Position numbers and translations under genes: made by a program. From Prevotella herbatica (lineage in GTDB: Bacteria > Bacteroidota > Bacteroidia > Bacteroidales > Bacteroidaceae), in NCBI RefSeq assembly GCF_017347605.1, contig NZ_AP024484.1, positions 310,001-374,000 on the forward strand: a stretch of DNA of 64,000 bases. The letters are read 5' to 3'. Below are positions 44,436 to 54,030 of this stretch, one piece after another (the stretch's first letter is position 1; each line of letters opens with the position of its first letter). Under the pieces are notes generated by a model, which did not search any database, was not told where the DNA came from, and saw only the letters and a list, made by a program, of their open reading frames with translations.

Positions 44436-45539
44436 TCAGTCCTTCATCTTAACTATTTCTGTAGGAGCCTGTTCCTTGTTTCTGCGATTGACAACTGTAA
44501 TAACAGACTGTGCCAAACTCAGGAAAGCCTGACCTGTAATTGTGTCTACTTTAGTTGCTGCAGGTTCACCGGCATCACCACTCTCACAAATACTCTGAAC
44601 AATAGGAATCTGAGCCAGCAAAGCTACACCTAATTCATTAGCTAAGTTCTTTGCGCCATCTTTTCCAAAGATATAATATTTATTATCTGGTAACTCTGCA
44701 GGAGTGAAATAAGCCATATTCTCAACAAGTCCAAGGATTGGAACATTAACCTTATCATTGCGATACATATCAATACCTTTACGTGCATCAGCAAGAGCCA
44801 CTTTCTGAGGAGTACTAACGATAACAGCACCAGTGATAGAAAGGGTTTGTAGCAATGTAAGATGTATATCACTTGTGCCAGGAGGAGTGTCTAGAATGAA
44901 ATAATCCAAATCTCCCCAATCAGCATCGGCAATAAGTTGCTTCAGAGCAGATGTTGCCATACCGCCACGCCATAAAGTCGCAGTATCAGGATTTACGAAA
45001 AAGCCAATACTTAATAGTTTTACACCATATTTTTCTATTGGTTCTATTAGCTGCCTACCATCCTTATTTACACCACAAGGGCGAGCATCCTCAACTCCGA
45101 ACATTTTAGGCATTGAAGGACCGAATATATCAGTATCAAGAAGTCCAACTTTATATCCTAGACGAGCTAACGCTATAGCAAGATTCGCTGAGACCGTACT
45201 CTTACCTACTCCACCTTTACCAGAACTTACTGCAATAACATTCTTTACCTGCGGCAGAAGTTTGCCAACCTCTGGACGTGGAGCTGATTTAAATTCCGTT
45301 TCGATAGTAACTTCAACTTTCTTATCCACATGATAATGAATAGCAGCCTCAGCAGCCTTTAAAGTTGATTTGAGAAATGGGTCTGTGTCACGAGGGAAAA
45401 TTAGTGTGACGGTAACCTTCATCCCATCAATATGCACATTATCCATAGCAACCATATCGCTCTCCACAAGGTTTTTCTTCGTACCTGGATATACAACAGT
45501 CGCTAGGGCATCTGTAATTAGTTTTGGGTATAATGTCAT
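44436..45539 (-). CDS. mrp: Mrp/NBP35-family iron-sulfur cluster carrier ATPase
   Basis: A 367-residue P-loop ATPase that carries Fe-S clusters to target proteins. Residues ~1-90 are the MIP18-like (DUF59) domain. The deviant Walker A is SSGKGGVGKSTVSANLA, followed by GLLDTDIFGPSMPKMFG and ILDTPPGTSDIHL. The usual C-terminal CxxC is not evident: the region after VENMAYFTPAELPDNKYYIFG has no cysteine pair, so cluster binding may differ. A TACTTTTG promoter lies 23 bases upstream. It is transcribed alone. Confidence 0.9.
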   Translation of the reverse strand: MTLYPKLITDALATVVYPGTKKNLVESDMVAMDNVHIDGMKVTVTLIFPRDTDPFLKSTLKAAEAAIHYHVDKKVEVTIETEFKSAPRPEVGKLLPQVKNVIAVSSGKGGVGKSTVSANLAIALARLGYKVGLLDTDIFGPSMPKMFGVEDARPCGVNKDGRQLIEPIEKYGVKLLSIGFFVNPDTATLWRGGMATSALKQLIADADWGDLDYFILDTPPGTSDIHLTLLQTLSITGAVIVSTPQKVALADARKGIDMYRNDKVNVPILGLVENMAYFTPAELPDNKYYIFGKDGAKNLANELGVALLAQIPIVQSICESGDAGEPAATKVDTITGQAFLSLAQSVITVVNRRNKEQAPTEIVKMKD

Positions 45540-45562
45540 AATCTAATAATTTATTAATAATG

Positions 45563-45570
45563 CAAAAGTA
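45563..45570 (-). promoter_or_regulatory. -7 element of mrp
   Basis: Minus-strand TACTTTTG; predicted leader of about 20 nt. Confidence 0.55.
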
Positions 45571-45600
45571 ATTATATTTTTTGATTAAACATAATGAGAG

Positions 45601-45640
45601 TCAAAAAAAATAGTGCATTGTCTCACGACTATGCACTATT
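45601..45640 (-). terminator. Terminator downstream of trmB
   Basis: AATAGTGCAT/ATGCACTATT stem (45609-45618 with 45631-45640) followed on the minus strand by an eight-T run. It lies 240 bases after the trmB stop. Confidence 0.65.
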
Positions 45641-45879
45641 AAGTTAACTCAACTTTAAAATTTTGTATACTGACACCCTCACGAGCATAAGCACACACGA
45701 CTAATTAAAATAATCTCATCAATTAATGATGAGCATATCTCTAAATGGAAATAAATCCATAACATCATATTAATTAAGAATGTATAAATATACCGAATAT
45801 ACTATTAAAAAATACAGTAGCTATACATATTTGCAAATGTACGTTTAAATTTTTAAATCAACAAACTTTTTGCATTTTT

Positions 45880-46647
45880 TCACTTACCTGTTTCTGAGCC
45901 ACTTCTTTTAGGTCTGTGATAGCTTCTGTAATCATCCAAAGGAATCTCAATATCAGGTTCGTTTAGTTCGGCTTTACGCGGCAATTTAAACTTCATATAC
46001 TTGATGTTTAATCCCCTTTCTATCCACATACTTTCGTAATAAGTTTGAATAGAAAGTATCTTACGAGTATCTGAATCCAGATTATCGTGATACAGATCTT
46101 CCGTACAAATAAGTACTGGCAACTTATTTACATCAACCATATACTTAGTATAAGTAAATAAGAAATTAGAGTCTGTTTTTAAATGAATAATACCTTTATC
46201 AACAAGGAAATGACGATATCTGTCCATGAAGAAAGTACTAGTGAGTCGCTTATGGGCGTTTTTCATCTGAGGATCACTAAAAGTGAGCCATATCTCCTCT
46301 ACTTCATCAATATCGAAAAACCTATCAATAATCTCTATGTTAGTTCTGAGAAAAGCGACATTTTCAAGATTTGCTTCTATTGCTTTTTTAGCTCCAGTCC
46401 ACATACGTGCACCCTTGATGTCTACACCAACAAAGTTTACATTTGGATACAGTTTGGCAAGCTCTACGGTATATTCGCCCTTACCACAACCAAGTTCCAA
46501 TACTATAGGATTATCATTCTTAAAAAAATCTTGATTCCAATGTCCCTTCATATCAAAAGGTACATTGTCTATGATAGAAAACGGATATTGAAACACGTTT
46601 CTGAATGTTTCCATCTCCGCAAACTTTTCTAATTTTCCTTTGCTCAT
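45880..46647 (-). CDS. trmB: tRNA (guanine-N7)-methyltransferase
   Basis: A 255-residue SAM-dependent enzyme that makes m7G46 in tRNA. SAM site: [20 protein letters not shown] near residue 50; then [12 protein letters not shown]; and the family signature [22 protein letters not shown] basic C-terminal tail ([15 protein letters not shown]) could bind tRNA. It is separated from the DUF975 gene by a terminator-like hairpin. Confidence 0.95.
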   Translation of the reverse strand: MSKGKLEKFAEMETFRNVFQYPFSIIDNVPFDMKGHWNQDFFKNDNPIVLELGCGKGEYTVELAKLYPNVNFVGVDIKGARMWTGAKKAIEANLENVAFLRTNIEIIDRFFDIDEVEEIWLTFSDPQMKNAHKRLTSTFFMDRYRHFLVDKGIIHLKTDSNFLFTYTKYMVDVNKLPVLICTEDLYHDNLDSDTRKILSIQTYYESMWIERGLNIKYMKFKLPRKAELNEPDIEIPLDDYRSYHRPKRSGSETGK

Positions 46648-46670
46648 AAATGTATATTCATAAAATTAAA

Positions 46671-46713
46671 AAGGTCGTACCCGTGTAGTTTTGTGTACTT
46701 CGGATACGATCTT
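46671..46713 (-). terminator. Terminator downstream of the DUF975 gene
   Basis: Minus-strand AAGATCGTATCCG pairs with CGGGTACGACCTT (one G-U) and a T5 run follows, 20 bases past the DUF975 stop. Confidence 0.65.
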
Positions 46714-46733
46714 ATTATGTAGTTGTATTTGTT

Positions 46734-47372
46734 CTATTCGGCAATATTCTGCTGCTCTTCAGCTTTCAGATCTTCATAGAAGTGGGCATGAGCTGTTAAA
46801 TTGTATGGTGCAAGGAATAAGAATCCTATTCCACATGTTATTATACTAAGGATAAGCCAGCCTATCATGCTCAAATCGAGTATGAATAAATCCAGTTTAT
46901 GACCTTTCATCATTGCCATACTCTTTTCAATAGCTGAATTGTATTTCAAATCAGGGTCATCCAACAAGATATAATTGGTCATACTGTATGAGTACATCTT
47001 CATAATTCCAGGGATGATAAACAATAGCGTCCAAAGCAGTGTATATACTCCTCGAAGTAGGTTGGTTAGCATTATTCGAAAATAGTCCTTGAATCCTTCA
47101 AACATTTTGCCAAGGTCTAGTTCTCCTTTGCGTATGTTTTCTAAAAACATTATTTCAAATCCCCAAGCGATAGGTGATAATAAAATCTGTATGATATTGC
47201 CAAGTGGATCTAATTTTGTCGGACATGATTGTGTTAAGGTAACACCATAAGAGAATGTTATTGCTATTCCCCCAAATATTATCATATATATAAGGGTAGC
47301 AATAGCAGAGTTTCCCCATTTACCAGTTAGCGATTCTATCGCTCTGTCTTTGTAACCAGAAATATTGTCCAT
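46734..47372 (-). CDS. DUF975-family membrane protein
   Basis: A 212-residue integral membrane protein with five or six helices. The family pattern is visible: an opening like ALxGKWGNSAIATLIY and the central FEGFKDYFRIMLTNLLRGVYTLLWTLLFIIPGIMKMYSYSM. Function unknown. It begins 22 bases after the ilvE stop and is probably co-transcribed with it. Confidence 0.8.
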   Translation of the reverse strand: MDNISGYKDRAIESLTGKWGNSAIATLIYMIIFGGIAITFSYGVTLTQSCPTKLDPLGNIIQILLSPIAWGFEIMFLENIRKGELDLGKMFEGFKDYFRIMLTNLLRGVYTLLWTLLFIIPGIMKMYSYSMTNYILLDDPDLKYNSAIEKSMAMMKGHKLDLFILDLSMIGWLILSIITCGIGFLFLAPYNLTAHAHFYEDLKAEEQQNIAE

Positions 47373-47394
47373 AGTATTTTTGTTATTTTGTTAA

Positions 47395-48411
47395 TTAATC
47401 GATGACAACTGTAGTCCAGTCGTGCTTATCCTCAACAGTACCATACTGAATTCCACGAAGCGTATCATAGAGTTTCTTTGATATCTTGCCAGGCTCTGCA
47501 CCAAAGTCATAGCGCTTACCATTATCAAGATCATCGATAAAACTAATTGGACTTATTACAGCTGCTGTTCCGCAAGCTCCAGCCTCTTCAAATGTTTCAA
47601 GTTCATCCTCTGGAATCTGACGACGCTCAACCTTCATTCCTAAATCTTCTGCAAGTTGCATAAGACTCTTGTTGGTGATACTAGGCAGAATAGATGTACT
47701 CTTTGGAGTAACATAAGTATTGTTCTTAATACCGAAGAAATTTGCAGCACCACATTCATCCATATACTTCTTTTCCTTTGCATCAAGATAGAACTCACAA
47801 GCATATCCCTTTTCATGTGCAATTGCGTTCGCCTTAAGACTGGCAGCATAATTACCACCGACTTTATATATACCTGTACCAAGAGGAGCTGAACGATCAT
47901 AATCACGAATAATAACATAAGGATTAGTCGAGAAGCCACCCTTGAAGTAAGGTCCAACAGGAGTTACAAATATAGTAAACAAATATTCTGTAGAAGGATG
48001 TACACCAACCTGTGCACTAGTACCAATAAGCAATGGACGTACATAAAGAGTTGCGCCACTCTCATAAGTAGGAATAAATTCCTGGTTAAGTCTAACAACC
48101 TTTTTCACCATTTCCTCAAATAGCTCTGTAGGAACTTCAGGCATAAGAATACCGCGGCATGTGCTCTGTAAACGAGCAGCATTTTCGTCCATACGGAACA
48201 CTCTCACCTTACCATCAGGGCAACGATATGCCTTCAAGCCTTCAAAAGCTTCCTGACCATAATGTAGACAGGTTGAAGCCATATGCAATTTAATATACTC
48301 ATCGGAGCAAACTTCTATCTCGCCCCATTTTCCGTTGCGATAATAGCAGCGAACATTGTAGTCTGTTGGTATGTAGCCAAAAGACAAGTTAGACCAATCT
48401 AGATCTTTCAT
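47395..48411 (-). CDS. ilvE: Branched-chain amino acid aminotransferase
   Basis: A 338-residue fold-type IV PLP enzyme that exchanges amino groups between Leu/Ile/Val and their 2-oxo acids. The PLP lysine is in GTGIYKVGGNYAASLKA. Other markers are HYGQEAFEGLKAYR, RPLLIGTSAQVGVHPS, MDECGAANFFG and FEEAGACGTAAVISPI. Length and motifs fit the class II BCAT branch. A TACTTTTG box lies 37 bases upstream of the ATG. Confidence 0.96.
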   Translation of the reverse strand: MKDLDWSNLSFGYIPTDYNVRCYYRNGKWGEIEVCSDEYIKLHMASTCLHYGQEAFEGLKAYRCPDGKVRVFRMDENAARLQSTCRGILMPEVPTELFEEMVKKVVRLNQEFIPTYESGATLYVRPLLIGTSAQVGVHPSTEYLFTIFVTPVGPYFKGGFSTNPYVIIRDYDRSAPLGTGIYKVGGNYAASLKANAIAHEKGYACEFYLDAKEKKYMDECGAANFFGIKNNTYVTPKSTSILPSITNKSLMQLAEDLGMKVERRQIPEDELETFEEAGACGTAAVISPISFIDDLDNGKRYDFGAEPGKISKKLYDTLRGIQYGTVEDKHDWTTVVID

Positions 48412-48448
48412 AACATGTATTTTAAATGTTCAACGTAATAACTTAGCG

Positions 48449-48456
48449 CAAAAGTA
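48449..48456 (-). promoter_or_regulatory. -7 element of ilvE
   Basis: Minus-strand TACTTTTG; predicted leader of about 33 nt. Confidence 0.55.
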
Positions 48457-48506
48457 CGAATAAAAATGAATATTTGCAACTATTAAGCGCAAAAAATAAA
48501 AATTCG

Positions 48507-48707
48507 TTATTTCTTATCCTTCTCTAATATCTTATTGATTTCATCATCAGTTTTAGTAAGTTTGTCCTTACAAAGTTTGATGAGTTTCTGAGCTTTCTTT
48601 AAATTATCACTCATTGAATCAATATCGAGTTCATCGTTTTCCAATTTTTCAACGATACTCTCAAGCTGTCTCACAGCCTCTTCATATTTAAATTCTTCTT
48701 TAGCCAT
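48507..48707 (-). CDS. xseB: Exodeoxyribonuclease VII small subunit
   Basis: A 66-residue helical protein with the XseB pattern (KYEEAVRQLESIVEKLENDELDIDSM, LIKLCKDKL). It binds XseA in a nuclease that cuts single-stranded DNA from both ends. It lies 7 bases behind xseA. Confidence 0.93.
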   Translation of the reverse strand: MAKEEFKYEEAVRQLESIVEKLENDELDIDSMSDNLKKAQKLIKLCKDKLTKTDDEINKILEKDKK

Positions 48708-48714
48708 AATATAT

Positions 48715-50007
48715 TTATTTTATTATAGATTTTACAGTTCCTTTTTCAAGTCGTATCTCTACCTCGTCACCACTTTTTAAAGCAGACGCATTCTTCACAA
48801 CTTGTCCTTTAAACGTAGTTATACTATACCCTCTTTTGAGCAACAAAACAGGGTCAAGAGCTTCCAGTTTCTGTTGAATAAGTTGCAGTTTATAACTTTC
48901 TTTTGTCAACCGCCTTTGTGCAACAGGTGCTAGACTGTTTGAAAGAATACTTATATCGTAATTACACATTGAAATCTTCAGGGTAATGGTATTTACAATT
49001 TCCACAAACAATTTATCAAGCATAGAAATCTGCTGATTCTTAAATATAGAAAATAACATTGGAATCTTTTCAGCAAGTCTTTTCAATCGTAAATTTTCGA
49101 CCTCCATTCGACGTGCTATATTTGATATTATCTCCTCTTGCGCATCCATAACACGATTATAGACATCAGAAAGGTGTTCTATCAACAATGCAGCTGCAGC
49201 GGTAGGTGTCTTTACTCTTGTATTTGAGACCATATCAAGAACAGATTCATCACGTTCATGGCCTATTCCGGTTATTATTGGCAATGGAAAATTAGCTACA
49301 TTCTCAGCAAGAGCCAACGTATCAAAACCACTCATGTCGCTGGTAGCTCCACCACCACGTATAATCACAACGACATCAAAGTCATCCAAAGATTTATAAA
49401 TATCATCAAGAGCAGAAATAACACTTTTTTCTATACCTTCCCCTTGCATGATAGCAGGAAACAGACGAGGATAGAACTTCAAACCATAATCATTATTTTC
49501 CAATTGACTACAGAAGTCACCATATCCAGCGGCATTAGGACTAGAAACTACAGCAATACGCTGTGCAAACATCAGCAATTCCAAATTTTTCTGCAAGTCA
49601 AACACACCGTCTGTTTTCAATTTATTTATAATCTCCAATCTCTTACGAGCCATGTCACCCATTGTGAACTCAGGGTTAACATCAGTGACAATCCAAGAAA
49701 AGCCATAAGCCTCGTGGAAATCAGGATAAACTTTCAACATCACCTTCAAACCTGCATGAAGAGATTGTCCTGCTATACGTTCAAATTTATCACGAACACC
49801 TATCCATTTACTTTTCCAGCATTTTGCCTGAGCCTTGGCAACAGGAGTATTACTAAACAAATCCTTTTGGATCAATTCCATATAGCAATGTCCTCTGACC
49901 TCTCTCAGTTCAGACAATTCTGCCTCTACCCAATATTCATCAGTCAAAGAAACAGCAATTGTTTCCCTCACCAAATTGTTCAGTTCGTATAATGACAGTG
50001 CTTTCAT
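48715..50007 (-). CDS. xseA: Exodeoxyribonuclease VII large subunit
   Basis: A 430-residue protein. The N-terminal OB fold is about residues 1-105 (GHCYMELIQKD), and the catalytic domain contains SSPNAAGYGDF, VVIIRGGGATSDMSGFD, ITGIGHERDESVLDMVSNTRVKTPTAAA. The C-terminal helical part binds XseB, ending in the GYSITTFKGQVVKNASALKSGDEVEI domain. Start overlaps the subtilase stop by 4 bases, so all three genes form an operon. Confidence 0.96.
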   Translation of the reverse strand: MKALSLYELNNLVRETIAVSLTDEYWVEAELSELREVRGHCYMELIQKDLFSNTPVAKAQAKCWKSKWIGVRDKFERIAGQSLHAGLKVMLKVYPDFHEAYGFSWIVTDVNPEFTMGDMARKRLEIINKLKTDGVFDLQKNLELLMFAQRIAVVSSPNAAGYGDFCSQLENNDYGLKFYPRLFPAIMQGEGIEKSVISALDDIYKSLDDFDVVVIIRGGGATSDMSGFDTLALAENVANFPLPIITGIGHERDESVLDMVSNTRVKTPTAAAALLIEHLSDVYNRVMDAQEEIISNIARRMEVENLRLKRLAEKIPMLFSIFKNQQISMLDKLFVEIVNTITLKISMCNYDISILSNSLAPVAQRRLTKESYKLQLIQQKLEALDPVLLLKRGYSITTFKGQVVKNASALKSGDEVEIRLEKGTVKSIIK

Positions 50008-51407
50008 CGTTTTCCGCTGTTATAAGCTTTTTGAAAATCAGGAACACCATACCCATAAACATTATCAGGATGGATGTTGTTACCACTATGAATGACTATA
50101 TTGATAATTTCTTTTGCCGTTTTATTTGGTAAAGCCTGCCATAGACAAGCTACCATACCAGATATCAACGGTGCAGAGAAAGAGGTACCCATATCATCAA
50201 CAATAGTTCCACGTCCAGAAATCACCACAGCAGGACTTCCATAAGCCATTACATCCGGTTTAATTCTTCCATCGGCAGTAGGTCCCACAGCACTGAAAGC
50301 CGCATTATCCCCCATTGGAGTTATTGCCCCAACAGTAATTATGTTTCTGGCATCAGCCGGAAAGTTTAATTTCTTCCATGTCCCCATACCATCATTTCCA
50401 GCACTATTAACCAAGATGATGCCTTTATCGGCAAGCATAGATGCTGTACGTGAAATAGATGTAGTCAAACCATCCATCTCGTAATATTTATGATTCGTAG
50501 ATGAATCATCAAAATCATGATAGCCCAAAGATGAATTTATTATATCTACACCAGCCGAATCGGCATATTCCACAGCCTCAGCCCAATAAGTCTCTTCTGC
50601 CAAGCTCTCTGTTCGTGTATCCTCACATCTAAGAAGCATATAACTGGCATCAGGAGCAGTACCGATAAAAGTTCCCGGCATATCTGTTGCCATAAGAGAC
50701 AAGACCATTGTTCCATGATCAGACTCTGCAAATATATTTTTTGATTTAGGTACTACAAAATCGTCAATACCAGCTATCTTTATTTGGTGCAAGGCTGGTA
50801 TTCTATCCACATTCATAAATCCTGCATCAAGTACGGCTATAATCTTTCCTTTTCCACGATATCCCATTGAATGAAGTCTGTCACCATTCAAAGAAGTTAT
50901 CTGATTTACAGCAACTCCATATCTACTGTCAGGTATTGTGTCCCAACGGTTAAATTCCTTTTTAAAACTAGAGCGTATAGAACTAGATATAGAATCCGGG
51001 GAAGAAAATACTTGTACTAAATTTCTTACAAAAGGCAATTTTAATAATTTATATGCATTGTTTTGATGATTACATTTTATCAAAACAGAATTGTTCCATT
51101 TACTTTTACCAACTATCTGAATCTTTTCGCATTTTGCTATAGCAGACAAATAAGCAGGAGATATTGGCAAATCCGTAGAATCAATCGCCAGATGTTGCTT
51201 TTTACGCCTATCAATAGCACGTTGAGATAAAAAATCCAAAGGCTTATCAAGCCTATATGGAGTATTCTTTTTGTCTGTAAGTTTAAGTCTGAAAATATAA
51301 CATTTACCTCCAGGATATGAAACCATTTCAGCTTCATTTACTCCCCTAGAGCCCCAAACAACAGATGGCAAAGCCATTAAAATTATAAGGATAATATATT
51401 TGTTCAT
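50004..51407 (-). CDS. Exported S8 (subtilisin-like) serine peptidase
   Basis: A 467-residue exported peptidase with an N-terminal signal (IILIILMALPSVVWG). The catalytic triad is Asp in IIAVLDAGFMNV, His in ESDHGTMVLSLMA and Ser in DDMGTSFSAPLISGMVA; the oxyanion Asn is in LVNSAGNDG. A propeptide-like region of about 130 residues precedes the domain. The frame extends one codon to a TTG; ATG 51407 is chosen. It overlaps xseA by 4 bases. Confidence 0.92.
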   Translation of the reverse strand: MNKYIILIILMALPSVVWGSRGVNEAEMVSYPGGKCYIFRLKLTDKKNTPYRLDKPLDFLSQRAIDRRKKQHLAIDSTDLPISPAYLSAIAKCEKIQIVGKSKWNNSVLIKCNHQNNAYKLLKLPFVRNLVQVFSSPDSISSSIRSSFKKEFNRWDTIPDSRYGVAVNQITSLNGDRLHSMGYRGKGKIIAVLDAGFMNVDRIPALHQIKIAGIDDFVVPKSKNIFAESDHGTMVLSLMATDMPGTFIGTAPDASYMLLRCEDTRTESLAEETYWAEAVEYADSAGVDIINSSLGYHDFDDSSTNHKYYEMDGLTTSISRTASMLADKGIILVNSAGNDGMGTWKKLNFPADARNIITVGAITPMGDNAAFSAVGPTADGRIKPDVMAYGSPAVVISGRGTIVDDMGTSFSAPLISGMVACLWQALPNKTAKEIINIVIHSGNNIHPDNVYGYGVPDFQKAYNSGKR

Positions 51408-51433
51408 CAATATTTCATTTAGGTTTCAAGACA

Positions 51434-51441
51434 CAAAAGTA
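51434..51441 (-). promoter_or_regulatory. -7 element of subtilase-xseAB operon
   Basis: Minus-strand TACTTTTG; predicted leader of about 22 nt before ATG 51407. Confidence 0.55.
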
Positions 51442-51526
51442 ATACATTAAATTGAGAACAGAAAATCATTTCAACAAAAATAGTTATTTACCTTTATTTT
51501 ATAAATAAGAAATAAAATAATTTTTG

Positions 51527-51534
51527 TACTTTTG
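51527..51534 (+). promoter_or_regulatory. -7 element of the MATE gene, predicted leaderless start
   Basis: TACTTTTG is followed by CATC and then the ATG, exactly the 4-base spacing seen at rlmN. Confidence 0.6.
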
Positions 51535-51538
51535 CATC

Positions 51539-52924
51539 ATGGATAATAAACAGGCAACATTAGAGTTAGGAACCAAACCAGTAGGTAAACTACTTATCCA
51601 GTATGCTCTTCCAGCTATAGTAGCCATGACCGCAGCTTCACTCTACAATATTGTAGACAGCATTTTTATCGGCCAGGGAGTAGGTCCATTCGCCATTTCT
51701 GGTTTGGCCATAACTTTCCCATTCATGAATCTTTCAAGCGCATTCGGAGCTGCTGTTGGTGTTGGAGCATCGACATTCATATCTGTTAAACTGGGTCAGA
51801 AAGATTACAAAACTGCAGAAAATATTTTAGGTAATACCATTATACTAAACTTAATAATAGGAATAACGTTTTCTGTGGTATGTCTCATTTTTCTTAATCC
51901 CATACTCAGGTTTTTCGGAGCCAGTGACACAACTATTCCGTTTGCACGAGATTACATGACTGTTATACTTGGAGGAAACGTATTCTCACACATGTATTTT
52001 GGAATGAATGCTGTCCTTCGTGCAGGAAGCAAGCCTAGACATGCAATGTTGGCAACGATATTCACAGTGATAATGAATATCATACTGGACTATATTTTCA
52101 TAATGATATTCCATTGGGGAATAAAGGGTGCAGCTTACGCAACTGTTATTTCTCAGGTTATGGCTCTTGTATGGCAGTTATGGGTATTCAGCAACAAAAA
52201 GGAATTACTTCATTTCAAACGAGGAATATATGGGTTGAAAAAAGATATTGTTAAGAATATAATTGGAGTTGGCGTGTCTCCTTTCGCAATGAATGTATGT
52301 GCATGTGTTGTCGTAATATTCATTAACCAGCAACTTGTACATTATGGAAACGATCTTGACGTAGGAGCATACGGAATATCAAATAAGATTGGATTTATTT
52401 TCGTTATGTTTGTAATGGGTGTAAACCAAGGTATGCAACCTATTGCTGGCTATAACTATGGAGCGCAACAACTTGACAGAATGATGCATGTAGTAAAACT
52501 TGCAATCATAGTAGCAACAATAATTATGACTGCTGGTTGGCTGATTGCTATGTTCATGCCTTACTATTGTTCACGCCTGTTTACGAAAGATCCAACACTT
52601 ATTGGACTTGGAATAAAGGCAATAAGAATAAATCTTCTGGCGTTCCCTGTTGTCGGATGTCAGATGGTGATAACAAACTTTTTCCAAAGCATAGGTAAAG
52701 TGAAGATCAGCATTTTTCTTTCACTTTCAAGACAATTACTATTACTGCTGCCATTGCTAGCCATACTACCGTTAATCTACGGGCTCAACGGAGTTTGGTA
52801 TTCAATGCCTACATCTGATGTCTGTGCTTCTATAATTGCAGCATTTATGATGATGGCATATATGAAAAAATTTAAAAACCAACATAAAAACATGATACAT
52901 GGAAGACAAGAAGATAATAATTAA
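51539..52924 (+). CDS. MATE-family multidrug/cation efflux transporter
   Basis: A 461-residue, twelve-helix transporter of the MATE family (VGKLLIQYALPAIVAMTAASLYNIVDSIFIG; the second-half MGVNQGMQPIAGYNYGA). Members export drugs or metabolites in exchange for H+ or Na+; the substrate here is unknown. The start is ATG 51539; the earlier in-frame TTG lies in the promoter. The C-terminus overlaps the cytidylate-kinase-like gene by 26 bases, so the next three genes are probably co-transcribed. Confidence 0.92.
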   Translation: MDNKQATLELGTKPVGKLLIQYALPAIVAMTAASLYNIVDSIFIGQGVGPFAISGLAITFPFMNLSSAFGAAVGVGASTFISVKLGQKDYKTAENILGNTIILNLIIGITFSVVCLIFLNPILRFFGASDTTIPFARDYMTVILGGNVFSHMYFGMNAVLRAGSKPRHAMLATIFTVIMNIILDYIFIMIFHWGIKGAAYATVISQVMALVWQLWVFSNKKELLHFKRGIYGLKKDIVKNIIGVGVSPFAMNVCACVVVIFINQQLVHYGNDLDVGAYGISNKIGFIFVMFVMGVNQGMQPIAGYNYGAQQLDRMMHVVKLAIIVATIIMTAGWLIAMFMPYYCSRLFTKDPTLIGLGIKAIRINLLAFPVVGCQMVITNFFQSIGKVKISIFLSLSRQLLLLLPLLAILPLIYGLNGVWYSMPTSDVCASIIAAFMMMAYMKKFKNQHKNMIHGRQEDNN

Positions 52925-53522
52925 TATTGGTAGACAGATCGGCAGTGGCGGAAGATATATTGCAAAGAAACTTTCCGAAGAGCTGAACTATAGTTTTTAT
53001 GACCGTGAGCTTCTGAACCTTGCTGCACATGAAAGCGGATTCAGTGAGACTTTTTTTGAGCAGGCTGACGAGCATAAGGGATTTTTTAAATCTCTTCTGA
53101 ATATACATATACCATTGATTGGTGAAAGTAATTTCTACAAGAATGATCTATCTCAGGAAAGTCTTTACAAATTTCAAAGTGATGCCATATTAAAAGCCGC
53201 AGAAAAAGGTAATTGTATATTTGTAGGAAGAACTGCAGATTATGTTCTCCGTGATTTCAAGAATACAATCAATATATTCGTAACGGCAGATATTGATCAA
53301 CGAATACAGCGAGTATCTAAGCGCTATGATATGAACAGCGCTGAAGCAAGAAAATATATCACTGACAAGGAAGAAGCACGTGCTTCATACTACAACTATT
53401 ACACCGGCAAACAATGGGGACACAGTGAAAGCTATGATTTATGCATCAACAGCAGCCTACTTGGTATAGAAGATACTGAGGCATTTATTGCCGAATTAAT
53501 AAAAAAGCGATTTCAGTTATGA
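52899..53522 (+). CDS. Cytidylate kinase-like P-loop protein
   Basis: A 207-residue P-loop kinase of the cytidylate kinase-like family. The nucleotide loop is INIGRQIGSGGRYIAKKLSEEL, followed by FYDRELLNLAA, a lid with RVSKRYDMNSAEARKYITDKEEAR and YDLCINSSLLGIE. This family is distinct from the housekeeping Cmk and its substrate is not established. It overlaps both the MATE gene (26 bases) and the phosphoesterase gene (4 bases). Confidence 0.85.
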   Translation: MEDKKIIINIGRQIGSGGRYIAKKLSEELNYSFYDRELLNLAAHESGFSETFFEQADEHKGFFKSLLNIHIPLIGESNFYKNDLSQESLYKFQSDAILKAAEKGNCIFVGRTADYVLRDFKNTINIFVTADIDQRIQRVSKRYDMNSAEARKYITDKEEARASYYNYYTGKQWGHSESYDLCINSSLLGIEDTEAFIAELIKKRFQL

Positions 53523-54028
53523 AGAAAATAGGAATAATCAGCGACACTCACGCCTGTTGGGATGAGAAATACAAAACCTATATGGGAGAATGCGACGAGA
53601 TTTGGCACGCAGGAGACATTGGCTCTATTGAGGTTGCTGATAAATTCGAGAGCATGAAACCTACATTCAGAGCTGTCTATGGTAATTGTGACGGGTATGA
53701 ACTCCGTGCAAGATATCCCGAGATACTAAGATTTAAATGCGAGGATGTAGATGTAATGATGAAACACATTGGCGGATACCCTGGAAAATATGACATTTCT
53801 GTAAAGAATATGATATTCGCATCACCCCCCAACCTGTTTATTTCTGGGCATTCACACATATTGAAAGTAATGCCCGACAAATCATTAAATCTTTTGCATA
53901 TAAACCCTGGTGCGGCCGGACACATGGGATGGCAGAAAGAAAGAACAATAATAAGACTCACAATCGAAGGCAATAAATTCACTGATTGCGAAGTTATTAC
54001 ATTAGGAACAAATAAATCACAACTATAA
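53519..54028 (+). CDS. YfcE-like metallophosphoesterase
   Basis: A 169-residue calcineurin-like phosphoesterase with the metal-site motifs SDTHACWD, WHAGDIG, YGNCDG and SGHSHILKV. Length and motifs match the YfcE/MJ0936 family of small phosphodiesterases of unknown natural substrate. It is coupled to the kinase-like gene by an ATGA overlap and followed by rfbB after 2 bases. Confidence 0.9.
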   Translation: MKKIGIISDTHACWDEKYKTYMGECDEIWHAGDIGSIEVADKFESMKPTFRAVYGNCDGYELRARYPEILRFKCEDVDVMMKHIGGYPGKYDISVKNMIFASPPNLFISGHSHILKVMPDKSLNLLHINPGAAGHMGWQKERTIIRLTIEGNKFTDCEVITLGTNKSQL

Positions 54029-54030
54029 AA

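Larger units (their letters stand above)
45540..45879. other. Intergenic region mrp-trmB
   Basis: Holds the mrp promoter and the trmB-side terminator hairpin. The remaining ~230 bases are AT-rich with no recognised feature. Confidence 0.6.

Noticed and set aside
49258..49992. 244-codon plus-strand frame
   Set aside because: Antisense to xseA, whose motifs are complete; composition is not protein-like.
51524..51538. Longer N-terminus of the MATE transporter
   Set aside because: Starts at a TTG inside the -7 box region; the MATE pattern begins at MDNKQ.
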